A DNA stretch of 64,000 bases, taken from assembly GCA_023313575.1 (NCBI GenBank), contig JAJTTP010000009.1, forward strand, positions 310,001 through 374,000, in the 5' to 3' direction. The translations under genes and the position numbers were made by a program. The DNA comes from Eutypella sp. D-1. Its lineage: Eukaryota > Ascomycota > Sordariomycetes > Xylariales > Diatrypaceae. Shown here piece after piece: positions 33,568-45,905 of the stretch (its first letter is position 1; the number at the start of each line of letters is the position of its first letter). The notes beneath the pieces are model-generated. The model had not been told where the DNA came from, searched no databases, and saw nothing but the letters and a program-made list of their open reading frames with translations.

Positions 33568-35424
33568 CTAACGCTTCACCGGGGTGAGGTGGATCATCAG
33601 ATTATCCTTTTCCCAGACAGCAAAGATCCTCGACTTCTCCATCCAGCCCTTGCTCTCGTTAGCAAGAGTGAGGTCGAAATTGAAGATGATCTTTGCTAGT
33701 ATGAGACGCATCTCTGCGTATGCGAGACTGTGAAAGCAGATTTATGTCAGCAAGAAGGTCGCCCGCCTTGGCTCAGATCACGCATTATACGGTGAGACTC
33801 ACTTCTTTCCGACGCAATTTCGTGGGCCAATGCTGAAGGGCTGCATCGAGTCGATTTTGTCGTTGGCGTACTTCTGGTCACCGAGGAATCGTTCAGGTTT
33901 GAACTCCATAGGATCTGTCCACAACTCTGGAGAGTGGTTGATGGCGAACTGTGGAACACCGATTATCGTACCCTCGGGTACAAAGTGACCGGCAACCATC
34001 GCACCACCCTTCGGAACTTGTCGAGGAAGAACGCCTGCGATGGGCGGGTAACGTCGTAGCCCTTCTTTCAGGCATGCCAACATGTAGTGCAATTTATTTA
34101 CAGAAATCAGGGTGATCTCCGCATCGTCGACAAATGATGAGCGGACCTCGTCCGTTAGCTTCTTAAGCACATCTGGATGCGTAGTGAGGAGATATGTGAC
34201 ACCGCATAGCAATGTTGCCGTGGTCTCAGATCCAGCCAGAATGAGGGCTCCCGAGTTCACAATGAGCTTCTCCATTCCCTGTTGAAGGATTACGCTTGGT
34301 TAGCCGAGTTTCGCTCTCCCCACTTCTTCCGCACATAATATGGAGAAACGGGGGCTGTGAGAGTTATCAAGCCCGGTGAGTTGGTTTACATAACACTTAC
34401 AATGGTTTCCTTATTCTTGATAAGGCCTTCGACAAAGTCGGGACGCTCAGCCCCCAGCTCCATCCGCTGCTTCATTTTTATCTCGGTATACGTGGAATGT
34501 TGCTTTCGGTTCTTCAGGCCACCGCCATATTTCGCTATGAAGTTCGCAACTGGACGTAGACCCATCGACGTGAACGCTCCGAGGTAGGTGATCTCCTTAA
34601 TAAAGCCGGAAAATAGGCTAACCCATGGGTGGTAGTCGCTGCCCTCCAAGCAATTGAAACTATCGCCAAGGGCAAGGTCACCGATGACGTCGAAGGTAGT
34701 CCACGTATACCAGTCCCGCATATTGATAGGGTTGGTTCCATTGGCAACCGTCCCGCGCAGTTTATGGATCAACTTGTCCACGTACGCATTGATTATGGGG
34801 TCTTGGGCCTGCATTGAACGGTCACTGAATCCGTGAGCAAGTAAACGACGGAGGAACGAATGCTCATCCCTGCCAGCGGAGATGATATTGATAGGTACAT
34901 CATCTGCCGGGCGGAACCTAAAGGTCTCGTGTTAACTATCCTGCTTCACTATACGTTCAAGAGCCTTGCGCGGCTCTTTAATCCGGGGCAGGAAAAGACG
35001 AGTCTGGCTAGAGTCACGACTTACGATTGTACATGCTTGGGGAACTCAAGTTCGCCTTGGCCCTTATGGCCGTAGATATCTTTCCATGCTTGAGGGTCTG
35101 TGCAGGTCAAGAAGTCGGGACCAAGTCTAACGACGCTCCCGTACTTCAAGTGTAGTTGTGTTTGGTGATAGGGTAATTTTCCGCGAACGGCGTAGTATGT
35201 GCGCGGCAGATTCGAAATGCGGTTGGCAAGGGGCCCTGGGAACGAGCGGAGCGGGTGTAGAAAAAGGTTGTAGAAAATCCAACCAATGTAGTAGGTAATG
35301 CCCTGGGGAAAGTTAGGGTTTGGGTGAACAATGCTTTTGGACCGGGTAGACGTCGGCTTACCAATGCAATTGCGATGATCGCGAGATGAGTTGTGCTCCC
35401 GAAGGACACGTTTAGCGGCGCCAT
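33568..35424 (-). CDS. Cytochrome P450 monooxygenase
   Basis: Five exons, 35424-35362, 35302-35025, 34917-34401, 34278-33803 and 33727-33568; 497 residues. It is an ER-anchored heme-thiolate monooxygenase with an N-terminal hydrophobic anchor (LAIIAIALGITYYIGWIFYNLF) followed by HPLRSFPGP. The I-helix AGSETT lies at 301-306, the ExxR pair in EGLRR (358-361), KPERF at 413-417 and the heme-binding FSIGPRNCVGK with C441. All four introns have GTAAGT- or GTGAGT-type donors and restore the frame. The pattern is that of fungal CYP families near CYP58/CYP65-like toxin- or terpenoid-tailoring enzymes, but that level of assignment is guesswork. It lies between ALDH and pectinesterase on the same strand. 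Confidence 0.88.
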
Positions 35425-36826
35425 GTCGAAGCTGTTCAGGTGGTATGATGATGTAGCAGTAAATGGATTCAATCACCACATTGACTTGGGAGCTGTTGGT
35501 CTTTATACATGACTTTTCCCTTCCCGCGACAATGGTACCGAAAGCTACTAGGCGAGGAGCAACGGTAATGGTGTTATTGAAGTCCGGCCCGCGTCCGGGC
35601 TTAGGCGTACACGGACCCCTAGATGACACCGGTATTGTTCTCCAGCTTCCGGAAAGATCAACAAATGCTGCGCCTATGGCCGGCCACTTTTTAAGCAGTG
35701 TCACACTACACTTCAGGTATTGTCAAACTCCGCAACCTGCTGCGGAATTGGCAAAATCCGTGCTCCGCACGTACAAAGAGCTGGCAGTGATACACGCCCT
35801 AGGCAACCCACGTCGGGCTTCCCTGCCACGCTCGTGTGGAAGCGAGATAATTTCTCGTTGGCTCGGCATATCAGGCAGGGTCCCATTTGACGATTTCCTC
35901 TGGAAGGTGACGTTTTCAGCCCCAGATCAATGTGGAATGCGGACCAGGGCAGGCAGTGCAGTTGCTTCACCCGACTGGTGGTCCATTCGAGGAACAGCAT
36001 CGACGATCATGCGATTGTGAGTGGGGATTAGGCCTCCACTCAAGCCCTCGCTACTTCTACTTCTTCAAGCAGAGCAAATGAACATTCGCACAACGGAATC
36101 CGGGGTAGACTCGGTCGCATCAAATCATACTCAAATTTTATAAGCTAGGATGCATGGTGGCCCGTGAAAAATACTACTATATGCATCTGAGGATGGATCA
36201 TGTTGTGTTATGGAGGGTTCTTTCGATTGGGCAACGGCAAGAATTGGCTAAAATTTCCGTCTAGTGACCTAGCACACAGGATTAATCTTCAAAAAGGGCC
36301 AACAGCGATCCAATATTTAACGAAAGAGAATGCAACATGAATTAATGAACCAATAGAACGAATTCATCCAACTAACGCTAAAAGCGCCAGAGATGCCACA
36401 GATATCACATCTAACTAGCGATCGAATGCAACACACATAAGAACCCTCCCTGAGAGGCGAGGGGTGTCTGTTGGATGTGTACAAGCTTTTTCACCCTTGT
36501 TCAAATTGCCCCGCAAAGGACGTTGGAGGATCTCGTGCTGCATGGTAACTACACCGGGATCACCAATGCCGAATAACGTTTATGCTTTTATGCTTATGAA
36601 GCCGGCAATTCTGATCCCATAGTCTTGAGTACGACTGCACTGTCATGGAAAGGTGCATTGGTTACTTGAGCATCTATAATTCATGACCAATGATGTTTCT
36701 ATCAGGGGAGTATGTCTTATATTGTCACTTGATTCTCCAGATCCAACTTAAATCGGGCTTCCAATCTGGGTTGGTAATCTGGAATTAGTTAAGCGGATAG
36801 AATAGGCATAGATAGAGAGCCAAGAA
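35425..36826. other. 1.4-kb intergenic between P450 and pectinesterase
   Basis: Contains an open frame of 185 codons on the plus strand (35463-36020) that starts 40 nt beyond the P450 start codon and has no family resemblance. It is probably chance in a GC-rich promoter. The remainder (36020-36826) is AT-richer and featureless. The P450 promoter and the pectinesterase 3' UTR must lie here. Confidence 0.4.
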
Positions 36827-37886
36827 TTACATATAGGCAGCATCATAGTACCCCTTCCCAATATAGTCGTTGCCTAGAATGGTGGTTATGTCAACGGGGC
36901 CATCTAAGATTTTAGCGAAGCTGGCACGGGAAGTCGAGGCCCCTGCTCCAGAATTCTTGTACTCGCCAAAGAGGACGCCCTCCGTTCTTGGATCGCTCTC
37001 GCTCCAGACCCGCCAACCAGCGGCATTGATAACCGCACTCAAAGCCGTCTTCTGGAACACCACGCGGGCATACGCCCCCCACGGTCGGCCAAGATAGTAT
37101 GCACCGTCAGGAACATTGTTGCCTGATGCAGCGGCGACGTCGCAGTTGTTGAAAACGTAGTACGAAGAGCCGCCGGCCGAACTCCGACCATTCGCTGTTC
37201 GCCGCTCATATTAGCAACGAATTCCGTATCTTGGCAATCGGCAGTCGGCAGCACTCACCCGTAATGTAGCCCAACGACTTCGCGAGCACTCGAATGTCAC
37301 AGGCCTCGAACCACGTTGCAGCTTCCTGCCCGAAAATAAAGTCGGTGGCTCCCTGAATCAGAGAATGGGCAAAGAGCTGATATCCCAAGTTGCTCAACAC
37401 TGTGTCCTGGAACCCGGTGAACTTGCTCGCATAGTAGCCGCTGTCGGCGTATGCGCTGAGAGCGACCGCCTGACTTCCTTCGCCGTAACCATTGTTCACG
37501 TTCACGTTATACAACTTGAAATTGGTCGCCTTGATGCGGAGGGTCGCCGTCTCGTCATTCGACAATCCGTCCTTCTGACTCAAGCTGCTGGTGATGGTCA
37601 CCTTGTTGTTGGCGTAGGTGGAAGTGTCCGTGGTGTACCCGTAGATGGTAAGTTTAGCAGTGCGTTTGCTGACAAGCACCTGCTCCTTGTACGTGCCGGG
37701 GTTGATAAAGATGCACTGGTCAGCGGCGTCGCTTGTGGATAGAGAATCAACGGCCGCCTGGATGGTGCTGAAGTCTCCACCACTTTGAGCTACGTTCAGG
37801 CACCCCGCAGGGGCCGATGTTCGACTTTCGGCGGCGGCGACTGCGGCGGCTGCCGCCAAGGCAAGGTTATGGATGAGAAGCTTCAT
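36827..37886 (-). CDS. Secreted pectin methylesterase (CE8)
   Basis: Two exons, 37886-37259 and 37194-36827, with a 64-nt intron; 331 residues. It removes methyl esters from homogalacturonan in plant cell walls, opening it to pectinases. A signal peptide MKLLIHNLALAAAAAVAAAE is followed by the parallel beta-helix enzyme with motifs GYGEGSQAVALSAYADS, FTGFQDTVL (D161, general acid), GATDFIFG (D182, nucleophile) and LGRPWG (R246). Length and motif order are those of fungal CE8 enzymes. The ATG at 37886 is chosen because it gives the signal peptide; an upstream in-frame ATG (37937) would add an unlikely polar leader. A TATA element lies about 80 nt upstream. Confidence 0.9.
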
Positions 37887-38840
37887 GGCGCAAGTCACAG
37901 AGATATCTAGACTATTGACGTATCGATTAACCTCCAACTTCCAGGGAGCTCACTACCATTCTTATATAACATTACGGGAGGCGACACTGCACGTGTTTCA
38001 CGGAGATGCCCACCGATTGAGCTCGGGGACTACTACTAGTGGCAGCGAAGAACGATCAATTGACTGATCGGATACATCGGCCGGAAGGACGCGGGCATCT
38101 ATTGGCGTAAAAATATAATCAACGGATGTTTCCATTGCAATGAAACGGCCTGCAATCTACTCATCTTGGATTGGTGCAGTTTTGGTTAAATGAAGTTGTG
38201 CCGTGATCACGGCCGTGTGGGTGCGCTGATGTACCATCGTCCCATACGAGCGCTAGAGGTTGGTGGAGAAATTAGGAGATGACGCTTAAGTTGGTTTAAA
38301 GATATCTCCCACCCCTCCGCCTTCCCTAGCACCAGCCCTACCGGCTCATACCGAAGATGGGTCAAGAACTTCCCTGAACTATGCATGCAGGGCGTCTCGT
38401 AATTCTCCAGATCAAAGTTTTGGCGTGGCTTTAAGGATTTTATAGTTATAGAGTCGAAGAGAATGTAAGATCGAGACCAACAGAGACCGTCCCAAACATG
38501 CCGAGGTAAACGAAACACTGCCCACAAAATACGACCCCTGGAAACCGATTCAATCATCTTCCGTTATAACCCGGATCAGTAAATGATCGTCATCCGACCA
38601 TCCTCCAGTTATATGTGCCACGCGTGTTCTAGAAGAGAAATAAACCGCCGTCGTGATATTCTTCCGAGTTAAAACAGTATTCGCAAATAGCTTCGTGCCG
38701 TACAGTCATGTCATCGGAGCGGCATGATCCATTGGTATTTCTGATGGTCTTCCGAGACCGGTCCTCTGAGACCGCGTAGACCACTGGCATCGCATCAAAT
38801 TGCGATAGAGGTTAGTCGCTTGTTCCTTCGCCTCGTCTTC
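37887..38840. other. Pectinesterase promoter and flank of transposon nest
   Basis: TATATAA on the minus strand at 37962-37968 is a good TATA box, 76-82 nt from the ATG. The rest up to 38840 is ordinary-composition sequence with a short featureless frame at 38207-38557 (minus). Composition turns AT-rich abruptly just after the LTR at 38841. Confidence 0.45.
37962..37968 (-). promoter_or_regulatory. TATA box of pectinesterase gene
   Basis: TATATAA read on the minus strand lies 76 nt upstream of the pectin methylesterase ATG, in the classical range for a core promoter. Confidence 0.45.
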
Positions 38841-39042
38841 TGTTGGTTGTTAGTGGTCACTGGTATGGACCCACATACCAGTAGGATGTACCTATGTACC
38901 TATCTCCCGTTTATACAAGGATACGGGCTTCGCCCGTATCCCTTTCAGATAGATAGATAAACCTTAAACCAGAATATAACACCAGTCTTACCACTTTTTA
39001 TTCTGTTATTATCTTTTTCCTTTACGTATATACTTATTAATA
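38841..39042 (+). repeat. Copia 5' LTR
   Basis: 202 nt, direct copy of 54331-54531. It starts TGTTGG; the end corresponds to CCAACA with C-to-T changes. The left half is hardly mutated while the right half is AT-shifted. Confidence 0.75.
38919..38941. repeat. Perfect hairpin inside the LTR
   Basis: GGATACGGGC, loop TTC, GCCCGTATCC: a 10-bp perfect stem. The matching site in the other LTR (54410-54432) keeps the stem apart from one A/C mismatch. Confidence 0.8.
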
Positions 39043-41291
39043 CTGATTAATATTATTAAATAGATATAATAACATAAATTAATAAAATTAAAAAAATTAC
39101 TTTTACGATAATTTAAAAATCTTTTTATATTAATACCATTAACAGATTTTTATTATTATCTTCCCCCGTCTGTTCTTATAACGGATAACAAACCCCTCCC
39201 ACCTTCTTTATCATTATTATAAGTATTATTATCGTTACTATCCCCAGAACCACCTATTATATCGGATAACCAATAATAAGCCGGATTATCGTTTAAAGCT
39301 GTTAAAAAACAACTTTACGGAGGAGAAAATTTTTAAATAAAGTTATAAAAAAAAACCGCTTAATAAAAAAATATAAATATTTTTACTCGGTTTTTTAATT
39401 TTATTTTAAAACGTACGGCATTATTAATTTAAATATTTAACCCCGCGGTTATAAAATGGACGGAAATCGATTTTTAATAAATTATTTTTAAATAAAAAGT
39501 TATATAAGCATTATTTATTTTTAATAATTTTAAAATAACCGATAACCGCCTTAATATTAACCGAATAACGGAAAAGATATTTAATAAATATTAAAACCAT
39601 TTTTAAAAATTTATAAAAATAAATTTTAAAATTATATTTAAATAATTTCGGTTTATTTTAAAACCGGTATTAATATAATAAAATATATACGTTAAAAAAA
39701 ATAACATAAACTTTATAATTAAATTAATTAATTTTATTACTTAATAATAATTCCCGGAATAAAGATTTATTAAATTTAAAATAGTTATAAATAAATAATT
39801 TTATATATTAATATAAAAAATATTAATTTATAATATAAAACACGGATTAATTTATTTATAATTTTATAAATTATTTATATATTTTATTATTCGGTTTAAA
39901 ACGTTTATAAAACCGTCCGATAAATTTTAATATTAACCGTTTTAAAATAATTAATTAAAAACTTTAATGGTATAAATTATGCTATATAAAATAATAACCC
40001 CGTTTATTTTATTATTTAATCTTTTACGTTAATTTTTAAAATATGCTTTTAATTAACCTTTTTTTTAATATATTTTTACCCCGGATTAACCGTATACCGA
40101 TTTAAATCTTAACCCGAAACGTTTAAAACTTTATAAAATATTAAATATTTTAATAATATTTAATTACCCTTTTTATTTAAAACGGATTTAATTTTAATTT
40201 ATTTCGTTTATATAATAACCCTTTTCCGTATAAATAATATAACTTTTCCCTTTTTTTTATTTAATTTATATAACCTTTTTTAAAAAATATTAATTTAAAA
40301 TATCCGTATTAATATTTTTACTTTTCGGGATATTTTTAATTAAAATACTTTTACGGCTATTTAATTTATCCGCTTTACTTAAATATACCGGGTTACCCAC
40401 TTTAGCCCACGGGAAATAATTAATAACCTTTTAAATAATTATATTTAATAATAATAAAAAATAACCGGACCGTCTTTTTTTTAAAAATTTAAATTAACCC
40501 GTATGTTATAAAATTTAAACAGTTTAAAAAATATTAACTTTTAACGTTACTTCCTTTTCTTTCGCCGATTACTTTAAACGAAAAACCGGGGCCCGTAAAA
40601 ACTTTAAAAAATTATAATTCCTTTTTTTAAACGGTATTTAAATTTACCCCGGAACTTAATTTATTATTAAACCGAACCTTTATATTTATTAATAATTAAT
40701 AAAAATAAACTTATTGCGTTATTTTATTAATTAATATTTTAAATAAATTATATTTATCGATAATTATAAAAAAATTTAAAAAAATTTATAATATTTTAAA
40801 AAATAAGTTCCGATTTCTTTTTTAATATATATTATATTAACGGCATTTAATAAATATAATTTTATATTATATTTTTAATTATGTTATTAAAACGTATAGC
40901 ATTATATTTTTTATATAACGTTTTTTATTATTTAATATTTACCGATATATATTTTATTATAAAACGTTATTTTAATACCGAATAAAATAAAATTTAATAT
41001 TATTATAATTAAATTTTTATAACTTTATTTAATATTAAAGCTAAAAACGTTAATAAAAATATTTTAAAAATATTTTAAATTATATTTAATAAATTTCTTT
41101 TATATTAAAAAGTATTAAAACCCGATTTCCAAAAAAATTAATAATTAATTACCGTTATATACCGAGCTTATTATATAATTTTTTAATTTTAATATACTTT
41201 TTTTAAACTTATTACTTATTTTAAAAACTTAATAAATAAACTTTACGCCTTTATCGGTATTTATAAAATTATAAAAAGAATTAATTAATAT

Positions 41292-41329
<38 letters not shown>

Positions 41330-41878
41330 TAATACCTTTTATATCGACCGTAAATATTATCGAAATAATAAAAATAAAATATTTTATTAAAAATAAAAAA
41401 TTAATAAATAATAAAACCGTAAATATTAAATATATAAAAAAAAATATTAATTTATTAAATATTTAAAACAGGAACGTAAAAAAGTAAAAGTTTAATAAAA
41501 AGTTAAAAAAATATTTCGTTATATTAATTATGCCGTTTTTTTTTTAAATACGAACAAAATAAACCTGTTTTAAAACCCGATAAAAAAATACTATAAAATA
41601 TTTTAATTATTCGGATAATAGTTAATATTTTACGGCCGCTTATTTATTTAATTAAACGTTTTAACATTAAATTAACCCCTTTTTAATAAATATAAAAATA
41701 AAAGATACAGGCGATACTATATTTATATTAAATAAATGTAATAAAAGCGTTTTTTAAAAAATTATGTTAAATATCAAAGCTGTTAAAATATTTATTATAA
41801 AAAAAATAATATTTTATTTTAATAAAGGAACACCTTAATTAATAATTAAAAATAAATAAAAACCGCGTAAAAAAAGTA
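39043..41878 (+). pseudogene. Degenerate copia 5' internal region (gag/protease side)
   Basis: AT-rich, CpA/TpG-poor, no usable frame. By position, between the 5' LTR and the integrase core, it should be leader, gag-like and protease coding sequence. Includes an (AAT)n run at about 41300-41330. Confidence 0.5.
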
Positions 41879-44425
41879 AATATCCGTTTTAAGGACGGAC
41901 TTTTTATTAAATCCTTTAATATAATTTTTATTACCACCGAATTTAATTAAATTAATATTTATATAATAAAAACAGATACTTTATTTTTAATATCGATTAA
42001 AAATATAAACCGTTTCGGTATATATTTTAATAATATTATTAATTAATTAGTTAATAAAAACGGTATAATAATAAATATTATTCGGAAATAAAGGTACTTA
42101 TAATTTAAATTTAACGATATTACTTATTTTACCGAAACAGAATTATATAAATTTTATACTTAATTTAGCTATTTATTTATTAATAAATTATATAATCTTT
42201 TAAATAAAATAAAATATAATATCGATATTAATATTTTTAAAAAAATTAATAAATTTTATTATTATTATTAAATTAAAAATAAAGCATTTTAAAAGTTTAA
42301 ATTTAATTTAAAAAATTTTAAAGTCGATTTTAATTTTAAAATAATCGTTAATATAATATATTTAAATAAAAAACTTATCCTTTATATTGTTAACGTAATT
42401 ACCAGATTTTAAGCAGCACGTTTTATAAAGAATATATTAATTAAAAAAATATAAAATATATTTAAAAAGTGCTAAATCGATATATATTTAAAATCCCCGG
42501 ATATAACTACTTATAATATTAATATAAATTTCGATAATATTAAGTTCCGTAATAAAATATGTTTTATCGTGTTATGACCGGTCGGGCCATTGGGCCGAGT
42601 GGGGCTAACATAATAAAAAAAGATCCCTAACTCCAGTTCTGGAGAAAGAGATAGTTACACTAAAATAAGCCATATGCATTATACGATTAAAAAAGATCGG
42701 TTAAATCGATAATAATCTTAACGATATTAAATCGTTATATTCGGATGCGATTTTAACGATTTAATAATAATTATATATTTTAATATTAAGAATAAAAGAT
42801 ATAAATAATATATAACTATATTTATTACCGTTTTTTTAAATAATTTTTAAATTTATTAATTTATAATATAACTTAATTATTAAAGCACTTTTTTTATTAT
42901 TATTAAACGTAATTACTTATTATTTAAAACCCCCAGCACTTTTATTAATATAAACCCCTTAACTGGACTAATAGTTAAGAATAAACCAGCCGTTATATAT
43001 CGGCATTATTTATTATTAAGTATTAATAAAAATATATTAATCTATTAATAAGGTAAAGAAATATTATAATTTTATACGTAAAGCTTATAAAATTATTACG
43101 GAAAAATTTAAAAATACGGGATTAAAATTATTTCGTTTATAAATAATAATAAAAATAATTAATAATACGGTTAATTTTAACGGTTTTATATTTATTTTTT
43201 TAATTTTTAAAGCTTATTTTCGAATTAATATAAATTTACTTTTTACCTTTATATAAATTTAAAAAGCTTAAATAATATAAAAAGCCATAACGGAGGTTAA
43301 AACAATTAAAATATAAAAATCGGTCCAAAACGTGTTAAATATTAGAAATAACCTAAATATGTAAAAAATATTTTTAAAATCTTTTTTTAAGCAGCGAAAT
43401 GCTTATATATATAAAAAAAAGGATAGAAAAGCTTTTTTAAAATTATTACGGTTATTAATAAAAATATAATAATAAATTTAAAAATAACGGGAAATACGAT
43501 AACCTTTTAAAGCTTATACGTTAAACCTTATACTTAATTAAAAAAAAAAGTTAATAACCATTTTTAATAAAAAAATTGAAAAAATGCGTATAAACTTTTA
43601 ATACGTTAATATTAAAAAAGAAAATAATAAAATATTAATTTTTAAACTTAAAATAAATAAAAAATTATAACGTTTAAAAAATTATTTAAAGCTTTTAACT
43701 TTAAAGAATTAAACGTTTTATTCGAAAAAAGCATATTATAACCCGAAATATATAACGCCATTAATTACCGGGGCATAATAATTTTTAAATTAAAAATAAT
43801 TTATAAAATAAAAAATAAATATATTTTATTATTATATAAAAAGTTACGATTAATTATTTAAAAATACGGAGATTTTAATAAGATTTTTATTATAACTTAC
43901 GCATTTATTATTTAATAAATTAATTAACGTTTTATTTTAATAATAGTTTTTATTTTACGGTTTAAAAAAATAAAGGTTATAATATAAAATATTATTATGG
44001 CTTATATTTAGTTTAAAACGCCGATATAACAGATTATTTTTATGTAATTATTTATTAAATTATTATATAACTTTACGGAATCGGGTATTTATTAATTTAA
44101 AACTTATTCGTAATATTATTAACAGAAATTATATATAAAATTATTAATATTTAACCTTTATTTATTAATATCGGATTTAAAATTATTCGAGATTACGGGA
44201 TTTTAAATAAATAATACTTTTAATATCGGTATTATAAACTTTTTAGCTTTAAAAAATAAAGCATTTAATAAAATAAAAATTAAAATACGGCTATAAAGAA
44301 TATTAAAAAACGGATCGACCGAAAATTTTAACGGTTTATAAATTATCGTCCGTAAATATAAAGTATTTGCTATATAAAAAAAATAAACCGAAAAGTTAAA
44401 ATTTTTAAACTTAAAAACATCTTCC
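41879..44425 (+). pseudogene. Copia integrase/RT segment, copy 1 (contains solo LTR)
   Basis: Parallel in sequence to 51299-53476. The integrase side carries recognisable but stop-riddled HxRFxHP- and CxxCQ-type blocks near 42130-42280. It is interrupted by the solo gypsy LTR at 42570-42997 and continues with the RT side to 44425. Confidence 0.7.
42570..42997 (+). mobile_element. Solo gypsy LTR with 5-bp target duplication
   Basis: 428 nt starting TGTTATGACCGG and ending CCAGCCGTTATA, flanked by TATCG at 42565-42569 and 42998-43002. The same LTR occurs inverted at 44426-44839 and 50867-51298. It inserted inside copia copy 1 and lost its internal part by LTR-LTR recombination. Confidence 0.75.
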
Positions 44426-44839
44426 TATGACGGCTGGTCTATTCCTAACTATTAGTCCAGTCGAGGGGTTTATATTAGTAAGAATGTTAAAAGTTTTAAG
44501 CAATAAGTAATCACGTTTAATAATAAAAAAAAAAAAAGTGCTTTAAGTAATTAAATTATATTATAAACTAATAAATTTAAAAACTATTTAAAAAAAAAGT
44601 AATAAACGTAATTATATATTATTTATATCCTTTATCCTTAATATTAAAATATATAATTATATTAAATCCTTAAATCGTAACGGATTTAATTAATACCTTT
44701 AAATCTATAAATTATAACGGATTTATATATGGCTTTTTTTATAACTTATTAAATATAATTAATTTACGCTTTTATTTTTCCGGTAATACCGTTAACGAAT
44801 AAGGTTATTTACCCCATTTAATTTAATTAAGCCATAACA
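44426..44839 (-). repeat. Gypsy 3' LTR
   Basis: 414 nt, minus orientation; the end CCGTCATA at 44426 and about 45 nt inward are little mutated, the rest strongly AT-shifted. Confidence 0.7.
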
Positions 44840-45698
44840 CGATCTTTCCTTTTTTAAAGTTTTTATCTTTAAAACCTAACTTCCGTGCTTTTACTTATTT
44901 TTTATAAGTTTTTTCCGTCTTTATATTTTTATCCTTTTTTTTTTATTATAATTAATCGTGTTTTTAAATCTCGTTACCGGATTAATTAACGGGAAGGTTA
45001 CGAAATTTTTACCTTTTATATTTTATTTTCTAAGTTCGAAATTATGCTTTATTTTTCCTATTTTTATCGTAAAAAACAGTGCATAATGTCCGAAAATTTT
45101 GCTTATTATTAAAATTACATTTTATATAAACGGCAATATAATGGTTTAAAGATTTTAATTAATTTTTTTTAAAACATTATTCGTAAATAAAATCGTTTAA
45201 AACGTAAAAAGGCATTAATTAAAAAGTAACTTTTTCGTTTTTAAAAGGAGATAAATAAAGTTATTACGCGTTTTTAACATTTCCGAAAATTATAAAAGTT
45301 TTTTCGATATCGTAAAAAAAAAATAATTTGTTATAATTTTTAATTTTTAAAAGAGTTAAAAAAATTAAAAGAAAAAAAACGTCGGGCGGAAAATACGCAT
45401 TTTACGAAATTTATTAAAACGTTAATAAATTTTAAAATTATTTCGGATTTTAATTAATTTAAAATGGATATATCGGGTAATTTTAATTAAAATGCTATTT
45501 TTATTAACGTTTCTATCGGCGTTAATAAAAAATTTTTAAAAAGCATTAAACATTTATTAAATAATTAACGGGTTTTTATATATTTTCGGAGTTATTATAT
45601 CCTTTTTATTTAACTTTATATTTTATTCGTTCATTTTTTATTCGTACGTTTAAAATTTTTTTTATTTCGTATTTGTTTATTTTTATTTCGACGTTATT

Positions 45699-45905
45699 TT
45701 ATCTTATTTTTATAACGTTTATATTTGTTACGTCCTTAAATAAGGAAATGTAAAAAATTAAATAAATTTTAACTCCTAATAATAAATCCAATTTATAATT
45801 ATTTTTTAATATTTTCTTAATAACTGGGTACGGTCCGATATATTTATAATCGAATTCTTTATTAAGTCGTTTTATTATAATGTTTTTTATGGCTAAATAA
45901 ACCAT
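45699..45905 (-). pseudogene. Gypsy integrase C-terminal fragment
   Basis: 68-codon open remnant with the signature YKYIGPYPVIKKI...YKLDLLLGVKIY..FYISLFK, which corresponds to the GPF/Y-type module and VFHVSLLK end of Ty3/gypsy integrases. RIP-type substitutions are plain (Pro to Leu/Ser, Val to Ile). Confidence 0.8.

Noticed and set aside
35463..36020. 185-codon plus-strand open frame next to the P450 start
   Set aside because: No family resemblance, GC-rich promoter context, and it begins 40 nt from a divergent start codon. Longest chance-type frame in the window.
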